A stretch of DNA of 64,000 nucleotides from Sympetrum striolatum (Eukaryota > Arthropoda > Insecta > Odonata > Libellulidae), in NCBI GenBank assembly GCA_947579665.1, contig OX388346.1, positions 94,800,615-94,864,614 of the forward strand, read 5' to 3'. The notes below the pieces were generated by a model. It ran no database searches. It was not told where the DNA came from and worked only from the letters and a program-made list of their open reading frames with translations. This document shows positions 44,447-55,432 of the stretch, piece by piece. Made by a program: the position numbers and the translations under genes. Numbering within the stretch: position 1 is the stretch's first letter; the number at the start of each line of letters is the position of its first letter.

Positions 44447-44785
44447 AAGGTCCATTGGAGTATAAAGAATCGATATTCGTGTCCGGAGTATCCTTGGTTC
44501 GACTCTGGACGCCTCGAATCGTCTCTCGCATAAGAAATGCACGTAAAGTTCGTTTTGATCGATTGCAGACATTTTTTCTTTTGCGGAATTAAATTAGAAA
44601 TAATGGTCGTACGAAATCGAGATAAACACCAAAAGAAAGGAAATTGAACAAAGATTTTTATTTTGGTCGTGGAATATCGTATTAGAGTCGAAATTGGGAG
44701 AATTTAGACAAGAAAGACGGAAAATTCGTGCAATTTTGTGGGCGTAAACAATTCCCTAACGACAAAAGTGATTGCTGTTCATGCA
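44447..44785 (+). mobile_element. Family H copy with full left end
   Basis: It starts AAAGGTCCATTGGAGTATAA and continues ATCCTTGGTTCGACTCTGG, TCGCATAAGAAATGCACGTA, ATTGCAGACATTTTTTC, ACACCAAAAGAAAGGAAATT and CGACAAAAGTGATTG. Same limits as 22783-23125 and 60062-60415. Confidence 0.65.
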
Positions 44786-45119
44786 TTAAAACAAACGTAT
44801 CTCTAAAGAACGACCCAATATGGGAATCGTTTTATTTATAGTATTTTGAGAGACTAAATGCAGTTTCAATCCTTTTTGTTGACGGAGTAATGAACTAGTA
44901 TGTACTTTAAACGCTACGAATAGTATTTCATAGTTAGGAGTTGAAGGGCTTTCATCGCTATAGTAACCTGCGATTGTAGAATCATTAAAAGGAAGATGTT
45001 TTCTGTTATCAACGGAGAATGGTGGTTAAATGCAACGATAGTTAATTTCGAGTTGCGTTTATCTGGTTTTGCGTAAGGTCCAGATAAAAGTGGACCGGTT
45101 ATAGATGATGGGCCCAACT

Positions 45120-45245
45120 TAGAAGGGGCGAGCTATATGCGAGTGTGGGAGGAAGGGGGCGTGGTCCATTAATCTGCGAGTGGTCCATTGCCAAGGGACA
45201 CGCCCACCGCTCAGAGCAAAGGGAAGATCCTATATATATATACGT
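45120..45245 (+). promoter_or_regulatory. Candidate promoter: GC boxes and TATA
   Basis: GGAAGGGGGCGTGGTCC and GGGACACGCCCACCGCTC are two KLF/Sp-type boxes on opposite strands, 60 bases apart. TCCTATATATATATACG (~45229-45245) follows at a distance typical of a TATA box. No coding exon was found downstream, where a Y array starts within ~60 bp. Confidence 0.25.
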
Positions 45246-45299
45246 ACACGAGGGATCTATCTTTTAGTACTATCTATTCTAGGTAGACGTTTCGCCGAA

Positions 45300-46660
45300 T
45301 ATATGCGATCAAAATTCTAACCATGTTCCACAAGTGCCATTGACTTGAAATGTTCACAACGTACTGGCCACAATGCGTAAATGACAGAAAATATGCTATT
45401 TTGAACCTCGGTGTCTTGAGTTCGATTCCAGAAGGCCCTAAAGTCACAATTTTCTCCATAAAGATGCATTGCGGGGATTTTCGAAAAACATTTTGAGGCA
45501 TTTTCCGGCAAAGTAGAGAGTTGAAATTCGAGGTATCGCTGGAAGCCGTGCATATCCAACGAAAATCAAAAAGACATCTTCCAAGATTATCCTTAGTTCG
45601 ACGCGAGGTCAGGGCAACTATTCTTCCATTGCAAATGCCATACATCTTCTGTTAAAGCAAGAACTTCCTATAATTTCGATAAGTGCGTAAAGAAATAATG
45701 AAAAACTACCCAGTGTTTTATATGGGAGATATATTTACCGCCCGGCAACGAACCCGGGTCTACCTGGTGATACTTACTATGCAGCACAACAGAAAATCAC
45801 CATCTCTAACTATGTGTGAAAATTCAAGCAGAAATATTGGTTGCAACTTCCTCAAACGACATCCTACTTTTCCTTTATATTCCTTATGTGAGAAATTTTA
45901 ATATGCTCTGGCATCGAACCCAGGAGCAGCATGGTCTTATGTGATTTTTTTTCTTAAGCCGAGTCTTAATATACATCTTCTATCTAATGAAGAACTTCTT
46001 ATCATTTAGATAAGCATATCAAAAAAAGTCATGAATATTTACCTCAATGTATTTTAAATGGGAGATTTTTGCATCGTCCTAGAATCGAACCCAGAATTTA
46101 TTCTGTGAAAGTCATTAATGCTTTCAATAGATCATGACCCTATATATAGGCTCCTTGAGATTTAATTCTCTACCTATCCGGGAAGTATTTCTTAGAAATT
46201 CCCGAAAATCAAAGCAATGCTTTTAAATGGAAAAAAATGGGATTTTGGGGCCTTATGTCATCGAACCCATGACACCGAGGTTAAAAGTAGCCTTTATCCC
46301 CTTGTGGTTTCACGTCAGGGCCTATACGCTTTAATAAGATTTCAAGTCAATGACGATTGTGGTTTAGCCTCGTGAATTAGTATCCTATCTATCTATATGA
46401 ATGAATCCGGAGAAGGAATTGTATATAATACGAGTAAAATGTTGCTTGCATTCCGCGAGCATATCGACAACACTAATTTCAAGTCGGCATCATATCGAGA
46501 GGGTCCTCAAAAGAAAAAAAAAACGGATTGAAAATATTCTTAAAATTCGCTGCAATATTTCCGCTCGGCATCGAACCCGGGTCTTACTGGTGATACTTAC
46601 TATGCAGCACAACAAAATATCACTGTCTCTAACTATGTGTGAATCGCTCCATACATTCCC
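45300..46660. repeat. B-box arrays (family Y), two opposed segments
   Basis: 45345-45650 carries plus-oriented boxes (GAGTTCGATTCC ~45422; TTAGTTCGACGC ~45596). From 45740 on the orientation flips: CAACGAACCC (~45748), CATCGAACCC (~45912), AATCGAACCC (~46083), CATCGAACCC (~46260), and after a new start at ~46425 (TACGAGTAAAATGTTGC) CATCGAACCC (~46570). Spacing is 164-177 bp inside each run. GAATGAATCCGGAGAAGG marks the join at ~46400. Confidence 0.65.
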
Positions 46661-46675
46661 CACCAATCCTCAGCT

Positions 46676-46895
46676 CTAGAGTAATTCACATTTCTTAGAG
46701 AAGTCTTCCTTTGCCATAGCTATCCTTGTCTTAATCCTCCGTCAGCACCTTTTAACCTGCTCTATTGTCCTTCCCTCATTTGTCACTACAACTTCTCCGT
46801 CATTCACTCTCATACCTTTTGTTTTACATTTACGTTTAAACCGTGCAATCCGCCAGTGGTGAGTGGCAGGGGGTGAAAAAACACCAACATCTAAC
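46676..46895 (-). pseudogene. LINE RT fragment
   Basis: The minus strand encodes KTKGMRVNDGEVVV and EGRTIEQVKR, then in another frame RIKTRIAMAKEDFSKK. This order matches the segment just after the YADD motif in non-LTR retrotransposon RTs (KTKxM...IEQVKxFxYLGS...EIKxRIAxAKxAF). The YLGS part is missing. The LINE/SINE 3' tail word CACCCCCTGCCACTCACC lies at ~46860 on the same strand but upstream, so it belongs to a different copy. Confidence 0.6.
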
Positions 46896-46974
46896 CTGGA
46901 GAGCAGCTATTAGCTTCTCTAATACTTCGCAAGAACCATAAGTAGCTATCTGTCCTGGCAACTACAGTAAAACC

Positions 46975-48078
46975 CCGATAATCCGGACGAATTCACGCAC
47001 ATAGGCGTCCGGATTAGCGGGGTTTCCGGATTGGCGAGGTTTTAAAAAAATAAGGTAAAAACTCTTTTTTCTCAAAAATTACATTGTACAGATAAAGCAT
47101 GTATATATTACATGAGGTATTACAACATATAAAGTGAATGACTATTATCAGCGAGCAAAAAAGTCAGTTTTTTCTTTTGCGCGACCGTTCTTATTTTTAA
47201 ATCGATTGCGCGGTCTCTAAAACGTATAAAGAGTATAATTTCATGGGCTTTAAAATTTTGCTCCACGGCCCACTTTAATGATGTTGGTGGTGGTCTTCAT
47301 CATCATCATCTTCTGCCGTTACTGTTCTGATAATTTCGTCATCTTTTAAAGCTTCGTTTCGAGCCAAACTATCGTCAGCCTCAGCAGCCCAACGGAGAGC
47401 TTCAGGGTTAGATATTGGGTTCGAATTTCGTAACTGATTAATGAGTGAAGCTGAATTTCTTCAGTTCGCACATTTTCTAAAACTTCAAAACCAATTAAAT
47501 TTGGGAGTAAATTTTTCCACGACTTGCTGATCAATAATTTAGACACGGATGCCCAAGAGTTAGCTAGATTGAACACGACATCTTTTAAATTTACCTTTTT
47601 TAAGTACATTTTCCAAATTTTCATTGTGCACAGGATCATTCAGAATAATTGTAAGAAGCAACTTACAATATCCTAACCTAATGCTTTGAATAACATTCGG
47701 ACTCTCTAACACTCTAGCTTTTTAATGAATGTGATGTTTTGAGAAGTGATTCCCTGCTGCAACTGAAAATTTATTTTCTTTCGAAATTGTTTAGTCTCGC
47801 ACATATTAAGCATTTCTCTAATGGAAAAATGCTGTCTCAGAAAAGTATCACAACTTAGATGTGTTATCACAATAAACGAAATACTTCGCTCTCCATCACA
47901 TCATTGCAGCCAATGGAGACATTTTTCAAATAGTCTGTCCACCTCACGTTTCTTGTTACTAATATGCGTGTTTATATGTTCACAAGAAGAAGTTGCGGGT
48001 TTGCATAACTCCCAATGGACCGTCCGGATTACCGAGGGTTCCGGATTAGCGAGTGTCCGGATTACCGGGGTTCTACTG
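46975..48078 (-). mobile_element. Tigger/pogo element copy A (1104 bp)
   Basis: The left terminus CAGTAAAACCCCGATAATCC and the right terminus GGATTACCGGGGTTCTACTG are inverted repeats; TA flanks both ends (46973-46974, 48079-48080), as expected for Tc1/mariner-pogo insertion. Only the C-terminal part of the transposase remains (minus strand, 47346-47639), including LANSWASVSKLLISKSWKNL. Relative to copy B about 510 bp are missing around 47698-47717, removing the catalytic domain. Dead. Confidence 0.85.
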
Positions 48079-48760
48079 TACTTCCCTGTATCGCTCTTTT
48101 GTTTTCTCTCGAAGGTCGCGTAGGAATAAAACTGGGATGACAATATCATTTATCTCCTCCCCGGTAGCGATAAATTTATCAAAAAGCTTCCCTCTTCTAT
48201 CGAAAAGAGAGTTCCATCCGAGGGATTCTATCACAGCCACCGAATCTGGATTCTCCTCTGACAAATTTCGCTGGTCAAACAATCTCCAGATCGGAAATTA
48301 ATCCTAAATTCGTGAGGATCAGTAATACTCAAGTAGAGGTCAGAGAAAAGCACGCCATTTCTTCTGCTTTAGATGAACATCCGAATTCTACTGGCTAACC
48401 TTTGCATCCCATTCGCCTTTCCTATTTCGAATATTTGAAGGAAAAATCACAACAGGGTGTAATTCCTAGGTATTAATGATGCATCACGAGCTTCAAAGGG
48501 ATTTCCTGAAATGCAATAAGGTACGCAGGTAGCGTTATTTACTGATTGACGTTATTCACAGTTTTACTGGCGTTTATCGTCATTCCATATTTTTCCATTC
48601 CTTCTTCTAAACATTCTGTCATTCCTATGGTCGTCATCGGTCAAGATAACCATATCATCTGATTCACATTTTATCTGTCTTGTCGTTATGACTCTTATCC
48701 CTTTTTCCTCTTCCAGGGTGTTGCTGATCATGAATTCCTCCTTAGAGACTCATTATGTTA
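48073..48760 (-). pseudogene. LINE RT relic, copy A
   Basis: Reading the minus strand from 48760, SDDMVILTDDD occupies the place of the YADD box, followed in a shifted frame by LEEGMEKYGMTINASKT, a typical RT motif after YADD. Farther along (48282-48073) SVAVIESLGWNSLFDRR follows, typical of the region before the LINE C-terminus. Order and orientation fit one decayed element. Copy B is at 54156-54855. Confidence 0.6.
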
Positions 48761-48989
48761 ACTTTGGTTGTACACTTTGCTTTTATAATAATATTAATTC
48801 GCTTTCCCACGCTTTCTCGGCTTATACTCGACGTCACTTAAATTAGATACACGATCTATATAAAAGAAATCGTAATTCAGTGGGTGTGTTTGTCTTAGAT
48901 TGGAGGCCACACCGTTCCTCCGATTTGCTACAAACTTTATATACGTGTCCTCTGCGACTTGGAAGGAATCACTGTTGCCTTTTTGTTCC

Positions 48990-49330
48990 ACAGTTTCACG
49001 TGGTTCGAACTCAGATCGATCAGACAGTTTTCCATGAAGAACACACGTAAAACCCATTTTCATCGCATGCAGGGTTTATTTCTTTTGCGAAATTAAATTA
49101 GAAGGAATAGTCGCACGTTAACGAGACAAACACCAAAAGAAAGAAAATCGAATGAAGATTCTTATTTAATTCGTTGAATCTTACTTTCGATTCGAATTTG
49201 CGAGAATATCGGTGAAATATGCGAAAATTTAGTGAAAATTCGAGGTTGTAAACAACTCATCCCCCTGACGACCGATCCCATTGTTGAATCCGATGTGTTA
49301 TCCCGTAAAAATACTCGAGGCCCATGAAGT
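48990..49330 (+). mobile_element. Family H copy (unit A)
   Basis: GTGGTTCGAACTCAGATCGA, AAGAACACACGTAAAACCC, GCAGGGTTTATTTCTTTTGC, CACCAAAAGAAAGAAAATCG, CAACTCATCCCCCTGACGAC and CCATTGTTGAATCCGATGTG occur in the usual order. The adjoining 48850-48985 (minus) is the head part with GTGGGTGTGTTTGTC. No CTAG end. Confidence 0.65.
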
Positions 49331-49341
49331 TGATGATTACA

Positions 49342-49768
49342 GAGGACGATATATTGCATTCCGTTCACATTGACGTGCTAAATCAATCGTTGGAAGCGAT
49401 TCAAATGATGTGTTTTCTAAAAACGAAATGTGAGTCAATTTGATACCGAATTTTGGATTCAGTTCAATTAACTTGCTGTCAATATTGTTGAAGATATCTT
49501 GATTGTTGTGGTGTAAAAGTATTCCGTTAGTGCAGTTGGTGTATAACTTGTTGTGAGGTCTTCATTTTGGTTGGGATTGAATACTCACCTTTACCATCGT
49601 GCACGATGTTGTACTCGTAAGCAGTTGCGTGCAGGTGAATAGAGAGGGAAAATTTAGACTTCGATAAAAAACCTGAGGTGAATTCTATTGGGGAAAATCA
49701 TTCCTTGATACGATCGGACAGTAACGCACAATGATCTTTTTCCCAAAAAGTTTAATACGTATCGAAAC
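49342..49768 (-). other. 427-bp block identical in the two duplicate units
   Basis: From GAGGACGATATATTGCATTC to TTTAATACGTATCGAAAC I found no difference from 55433-55859, whereas neighbouring DNA differs by about 5%. The minus strand has an open frame of ~57 codons (containing HATAYEYNIVHDGKGEYSIP) with an internal donor-like AAAGGTGAGTATT. It lies directly downstream of the mariner relic. It may be an unrecognised exon, the 3' part of the mariner element, or a gene-conversion tract. Confidence 0.4.
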
Positions 49769-49783
49769 CAAAGAAATCACAGA

Positions 49784-49930
49784 TTAACTTACATCTTTGG
49801 CCAACTTTTCTGCATCGTCACCAATTTTCCCAACGCATTTCTCCCATCGTGGCACCAGTTTCGACATGCCCTGCTCGTAGAAGTCCGTTTATGGCCATCT
49901 GCTGATTTCCGAAGGTAACGCACGATTCCT
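49784..49930 (-). pseudogene. Mariner-type transposase C-terminus, copy A
   Basis: The minus strand translates to a peptide with TDFYEQGMSKLVPRWEKCVG and DDAEKLAKDVS before a stop. FYxxGxxKLxxRWxKC is the C-terminal signature of mariner-family transposases (and of SETMAR). In this copy CCA TAA ACG puts a stop just before the motif, which copy B (CAA) lacks. The frame also meets a good splice donor (GATGTAAGTTAA), so an exon is not excluded. The DDE core is absent. Confidence 0.6.
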
Positions 49931-49938
49931 CCCCTTCT

Positions 49939-50025
49939 ATTGCAGCTGGAATGCTGAAATTTCGCGACGATATAAGTTTGAATTTGAGCTATATCGTCGC
50001 GAAATTTCAACATTCCAGCTGCAAT
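49939..50025. repeat. 36-bp inverted repeat with 15-nt loop
   Basis: ATTGCAGCTGGAATGCTGAA and its continuation to 49974 pair with 49990-50025 with a single mismatch; the loop is 49975-49989. It sits between the mariner relic and the LINE C-terminus and recurs at 56030-56116 with a few changes. It could be a terminal fold-back remnant. The long stem might be transcribed as a hairpin, but nothing shows that it is. Confidence 0.75.
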
Positions 50026-50039
50026 ACCACGGGAGAAAT

Positions 50040-50500
50040 AAATTATGGAATACAATTTTGGGGAAGTGCATATAAAAATACGTTTAAATCTGCATTAATC
50101 CTGCTAAAAAGGGTTATCAGAATAATCTGCCTAAAAAATAAATTTGAGCATTCATATCCATTATTTTAAATTTAGAATTCCTCCCGTTACAACACTTGTA
50201 TTTGTTTAATGTTTCGAAGTTGTTTTTTGTCATGAGTGGAAATAATCTCTGATAGTTCAATTAATTATAATTTGAGAAAAGGGAATGTACATTTAATTAA
50301 ACCGAAATTGACTATTTTTAAAAGGTCTTTTGTTTTTATGGGACCAAACATTTCTAATTTTTTGCCTAAAGAAATAAAAAATGAGAAATGTTGTTATAAG
50401 TTTCTTCAGTTAGTCAAGTCGTGGTTATTATCAAATGAAAATGTTTATAGATTTTTTGAATATGATAATTTTTTGGTTATCATAATTATATTATTTTGAT
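50040..50500 (+). pseudogene. LINE ORF2 C-terminus, copy A
   Basis: INYGIQFWGSAYKNTF, IRIICLKNKFEHSYPLF and, after a frame change, LTIFKRSFVFMGPNISNFLP and KEIKNEKCCYKFLQLVKSWL follow in order. This matches the YGIxxWG...KRxIRII...PLF...Y-GPxxxNxLP layout at the end of non-LTR RT proteins. Frame changes near 50170-50230 show it is dead. AT-rich 3' sequence with TTTTTTC runs follows to ~50760. Confidence 0.7.
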
Positions 50501-50766
50501 AGAAATAGTATTATTATTCTTATTATTGTTATATACATGTATCTAGTTTTTTTCTCTCTTTTTTTGTAAAATTTACAGGTATTACTTTTTTCTTTAACAA
50601 CAAATGTAAAGAACACAGAAACGTATTCTTTCCTTTTTTTAAACCACTTTCATTTTTTTATGTTTTTTTGTATGTATCAGCACCTGTGTATTTTAGTCTG
50701 ATGGTAACCCCCAAACAGGTTTTGCCTATGGGGTACCTAATTCCATCACAATGTTCAATAATTTTT

Positions 50767-51798
50767 ACTTTCTCCATATGCGTGTAGTATAGAGAAAGTA
50801 TTGTTTTCATGTAAAAATCGACTTCCAGATTTCAACGGAAATACATGTTTTGGGGTCCCTAGAACACGTCATTGTCGGAATTATGTCTGTGTGTATGTGT
50901 GTGTGTGTGTGTGTATGTGTGTGTGTGTGTGTGTGTGTATGTGTGTGTGTTTGTGTGTGTGTGTGTGTGCTAGTGGGCGCTCTAACGTAAAAACTATTAG
51001 TCGTATCAATACCAAAATTCATACATAGCATTATATTAGGTGCTGTTAGAGTTGATTAGTTTTTGGAGTAAATCCGTTTACCGGAAGTCGAGCTTTATTC
51101 ATCAAAGCTCATTTCCGGTTTTCAAAATATCTCCATAAATATGATATATAGGTATTTTGTTTATGCTATAAAGTTTTAGATAATGTGATTTACTATAACT
51201 TTTGTACTTAACATATTTTTTTATCACCGGTTGATAAGGAGTTATTCGTAAAATACCGATAAACCGGAAGTAGCTGTTATGTACTTTGTGGGCGCTCTAA
51301 CATGAAAACCATTCGTTGTATCTACACCAAATTTCATATACAGTACTTTGGTTGGTGTCGTTAGAGTTGATTAGTTTTTGGAGTAAATCAGTTTACCGGA
51401 AGTTGAGCTTCATTCTTCGAAGCTCATTTCCGGTTTTCAAAATATCTCCATTAATATGATATTTAGGTATATACTATTATTTATATTTTTTTTAGAAAAT
51501 GTATTTTACTATAACTTTTGTATTAAACATATTTTTGCATCACTTATTGTTTAGGAGTTATTCGTGAAATACTGATAAACCGGAAGTTGCTGATCATGTA
51601 CTTTGTAGGCGCTGTGGACGAAATGTAAATTTCACCGTTTTTCATCGAACATGTACCGAAAAACATTATTTATAATGTTTATGACGTAAAAGATAATATG
51701 ATATGAATTAATCACTTATCTTCCAAGTTTAGATTGAATATAGAGTTCGAAAATACTGTCGTAGATAAATATTTACATCTTATACATGCGGAGAAAGT
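50767..51798 (-). mobile_element. Family T element, long form (copy A)
   Basis: Left end ACTTTCTCCATATGCG and right end CATGCGGAGAAAGTCATGTG are both present. It is ~1030 bp because the internal unit starting TTTACCGGAAGT...GAGCTT occurs twice. It includes a long GT microsatellite (50890-50970). Confidence 0.7.
50888..50970 (+). repeat. GT microsatellite inside family T
   Basis: (GT)n with a few TATG interruptions over ~80 bp. The same position in other T copies carries a shorter GT or CA run (7410, 9060, 34030, 36660). The Cys-Val and Thr-His peptides encoded are artefacts. Confidence 0.95.
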
Positions 51799-52517
51799 CA
51801 TGTGCTGGCCACATCAGATTTTTTCATTTTGTTTGTTTTCTCTTTAAGATGGAATAAATTTCCTTTACTTTACTTTACACGTATCAACCCTCGCAGAAAA
51901 ACACCCACAAAAAAGCGAACATCAGTGGAAATTTAAGTAATCTTTTATACTATCTTCCATCTTTTGTATTAAGTGTGTATGAAAATAGGGCCCAGGAAGT
52001 GTCATTTACGTTCTGATTATAGCACTGGATACCGCACTCCTCATCTAGCGCAGTGTGCCTCACTCCCCTCTCTCGGCATCTGCATTGCCTTCCTTCCCAC
52101 TGCTTGATTGCGAAAAGAACGAATGTAAACTCATGAATATGTGTGTTTATCTTCGTAGATACTTTATCGCTATGAACAACACTACTCATACTCAACACTT
52201 CTGATACTTAATATTGCATACTACACTAATTGGAATGCTAATGACGATCACATAAAGTAATTGATGCTAACAGAACAGTTATCGTCTTATTACGAGTAAA
52301 AATTGCTTATTGATAAAAAAGGAAAACGATGAATTGCGATTTTAAAACATGTCTCTGCATTTAAAAATGTAAAACTGCTGTTCACATTTCTGGTTACGGA
52401 TTTTCATCTTTTTTTCGCAGAGGATACGTGTGTAAAGTTTGAAGCAAATCGGACGAACGGTGTGGCCTCCAATCCAAGACAAGCTCACACACCCAAAGAA
52501 TTTCTGCTTTATATATA
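51799..52517. other. Right part of duplication unit A
   Basis: It contains a segment of no clear family (51930-52290, with CCTCACTCCCCTCTCTCGGC) and a Helitron-head-like piece (52400-52500: GTTTGAAGCAAATCGGACGA). It ends TTTATATATA exactly at the Tigger copy B terminus. No gene found; the matching part of unit B is 57829-58548. Confidence 0.4.
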
Positions 52518-54161
52518 CAGTAGAACCCCGGTAATCCGGACAAATTCAGGAACATAGGCGTCCGGATTAGCAGGGTTTTCGGATTAGCGAGGCTTTCAAA
52601 AATAATTTAAAAAACATTTTTTCTCAAAAATTATACTGTACAGATAATGCATGTATATATTACATAAGGTATTACAACATATTAAGTGAATGAATATTAT
52701 CAGCGAGCAAAATAGTCAGTTTTTTTCTTTTTCGCGACCGTTCTTATTATTAAATCGATTGCGCGGTCTCTAAAACGTATGAAGAGCATAATTTCATGTG
52801 CTTCAAAATTTTGCTCCACTTTAATGATGTATTGAGTGCCGCCAAAACCTCAGAATGAGAAATTTTGATGGAGTCCACAGGGTGGTGGTCGTCATCATCA
52901 TCATCTGCCGTTACTGTTCTGATAATTTCGTCATCTTTTAAAGCTTCGTTTCGAGCCATACTGTCGTCAGCCTCAGCAGCCCACCGGAGAGCTTCAGGGT
53001 TAGATATTGGGTTCGAATTTCGTAACTGATTAATGAGTGAAGCTGAATTTCTTCAGTTCGCACATTTTCTAAATCTTCCGAACCAATAAAATTTGGGAGT
53101 AAATTTTTCCACGACTTGCTGATCAATAATTTAGACACAGATGCCCAAGAGTTAGCTAGATTGAACACGACATCTTTTAAATTTACCTTTTTCAGTGCAG
53201 TTTCCAAATTTTCATTGTGCACAGGATCATTAAGAATATTTGTAAGAAGCAACTTACGATATCCTAACTTAATGCTTTGAATAACATTCTGATCCATGGG
53301 TTGGATCAGCGCAGTCGTTTTAGGGGGTAAAAACATTGCGGAAATTTCACCGTCATCAGTGCACAATTCTTCTGCAGAAGGATGGCCAGGACAATTATCA
53401 AGCAACAATAAAGCACGGTGTGGTAAATTGACGGATTTCATATTTTGTCGAACTGATGGAACGAATTCTGTTTTAAACCAATCCAAAAATAATTTTCGTG
53501 TGACCCAAGTGTTTTTTTGCCCTCGATAGCACACAGGTAGTGTGGCTGACTTGAATGCACGGGGATTTTTGGCTGTTCCGACAACAAACAGAGGAAGCTT
53601 ATGTTTGCCAGTCACATTTTCACACGACATGAATTTAATCCTCGCTTTATTTAATTTATCATTGATTACACGTATCACACATAACTTAAAATTGTTTAGC
53701 TTTTCTCGCTTATAAACACCAAATCTATAGTCCATGCATGTCATCCTCATTGGACGTCTATAAAAGTGAAGGATTGTTTTTTACGCCTCTTCTCTCATAG
53801 CTTTTTAATGAACGTGATATTTTGATAAATAATACCCTGCTGCAACTGAAAATTTATTGTCTTTCGAAATTGTTTAGTCTCGCAATTATTAAGCATTCCT
53901 CTAATGGAAAAATGCTGTCTCAGAAAAGTATCACAACTTAGATGTGCTATCACAATAAACGAAATACTTCGCTCTCCATCACATCATTGAAGCCAATGGA
54001 GAAATTTTTCAAATAGTCTGTCCACCTCTCGTTTCTTGTTACTGATATGCGTGTTTATATGTTCACAAGAAGAAGTTGCGGGTTTGCATAACTCCCAATG
54101 GACCGTCCGGATTACCGAGGGTTCCGGATTAGCGAGTGTCCGGATTACCGGGGTTCTACTG
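52518..54161 (-). mobile_element. Tigger/pogo element copy B (1644 bp)
   Basis: Perfect 24-bp terminal inverted repeats (CAGTAGAACCCCGGTAATCC-GGAC at both ends on opposite strands) and TA target duplications (52516-52517, 54162-54163). It encodes part of a DDE transposase on the minus strand. At 1.6 kb it is shorter than autonomous Tigger elements (usually above 2 kb), so its N-terminal coding part is deleted. Confidence 0.9.
52938..53750 (-). pseudogene. Tigger transposase fragment (270 codons)
   Basis: Residues 41-170 match the DDE_1 domain of Tigger/jerky-type transposases: NVTGKHKLPLFVVGTAKNPR, CYRGQKNTWVTR, LLLLDNCPGHPS (second Asp at residue ~118) and FLPPKTTALIQPMDQNVIQS (third Asp at ~153). 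The first catalytic Asp (NADETGLFW-like segment) and the N-terminal psq and CENP-B-type DNA-binding domains are absent, so the product cannot be a working transposase. The first ~35 residues and the last ~60 do not match clearly. The ATG at 53750 is simply the first available. Confidence 0.8.
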
Positions 54162-54855
54162 TACTTCCCTGTATCGCTCTTTTGTTTTCTCTCGAAGGTC
54201 GCGTAGGAATAAAACTGGGATGATAATATCATTTATCTCCTCCCCGAAATCAGTAGCGATAAATGTATCTAAAAGCTTCCCTCGATGTCTTCTATCGAAA
54301 AGAGAGTTCCATCCGAGGGATTCTATAACAGCCACCGAATCTGGATTCTCCTCTGACAAATTTCGCTGGTCAAACAATCTCCAGATCGGAAATCAATCCT
54401 ACTTCGTGAGGATCAGCAATACTCAAGTAGAGGTCAGAGAGAAATACGCCATTTCTTCTGCTTTAGATGAACATCCGAATTCTACTGGCTAACCTTTGCA
54501 TCCCATTCGCCTTTCCTATTTCGAATGTTTGAAGGAAAAATCACAACAGGGTGTAATTCCTACGCATTTATGATGCATCACGAGCTTCAAAGGGATTTCC
54601 TGAAATGCAATAAGGTACGCAGGTAGCGTTATTTACTGATTGACGTTATTTACGGTTTTACTGGCGTTTATTCTCATTCCATATTTTTCCATTCCTTCTT
54701 CTAAACATTCTGTCATTCCTATGGTCGTCGTCGGTCAAGATAACCATATCATCTGATTCACATTTTATCTGTCTTGTCTTTATGACACTTGTCCCTTTTT
54801 CCTCTTCCAGGGTGTTGCTGATCATGAATTCCTCCTTAGAGACTCATTATGTTAA
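54156..54855 (-). pseudogene. LINE RT relic, copy B
   Basis: Duplicate of 48073-48760. It differs by small indels: RRHRGKLLDTFIATDFGEEI here against RRGKLFDKFIATGEEI in copy A. The LGWNSLFDRR motif is intact in both. Confidence 0.55.
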
Positions 54856-55089
54856 CTTTGGTTGTACACTTTGCTTTTATAATAATATTAATTCGCTTTC
54901 CCACGCTTTCTCGGCTTATACTCGACGTCACTTAAATTAGATACACGATCTATATAAAAGAAATCGTAATTCAGTGGGTGTGTTTGTCTTAGATTGCAGG
55001 CCACGCCGTTCGTCCGATTTGCTTCAAACTTTATACACGTATCCTCTGCGACTTGGAAGGAATCACTGTCGCCTTTTTGTTCCACAATC

Positions 55090-55425
55090 TCCCGGGGTTC
55101 GAACCCAGATCGATCAGATAGTTTTCCATAAAGAATACACGTAAAACTCATTTTCATCGCATGCAGGGTTTATTTCTTTCGCGAAATTAAATTAGAAGGA
55201 ATAGTCGCACGTTAACGAGACAAACACCAAAAGAAAGAAAATCGAATGAAGATTCTTATTTAATTCGTGGAATCTTACTTCCGACTCGAATTTGCGAGAA
55301 TATCGGTGAAATATACGAAGATTTAGTGAAAATTTTAAGTTGTAAACAACTCATCCGCCTGATGACCGATCCCATTGTTGAATCCGATGTGTTATCCCGT
55401 AAAAATACTCGAGGCCCATGAAGAT
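55090..55425 (+). mobile_element. Family H copy (unit B)
   Basis: Duplicate of 48990-49330, with GGGGTTCGAACCCAGATCGA, here a perfect B-box match (GGTTCGAACCC). AGATGATTAAAGAGGACG shows a small deletion relative to unit A just before the identical block. Confidence 0.65.
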
Positions 55426-55432
55426 GATTAAA

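Noticed and set aside
50801..51031. Frames rich in Cys-Val or Thr-His
   Set aside because: They translate a GT microsatellite inside a family T element.
52938..53750. Host gene of the jerky/CENP-B type
   Set aside because: The frame lies between perfect Tigger inverted repeats with TA duplications and lacks the first catalytic Asp and DNA-binding domains, so it is a dead transposon.
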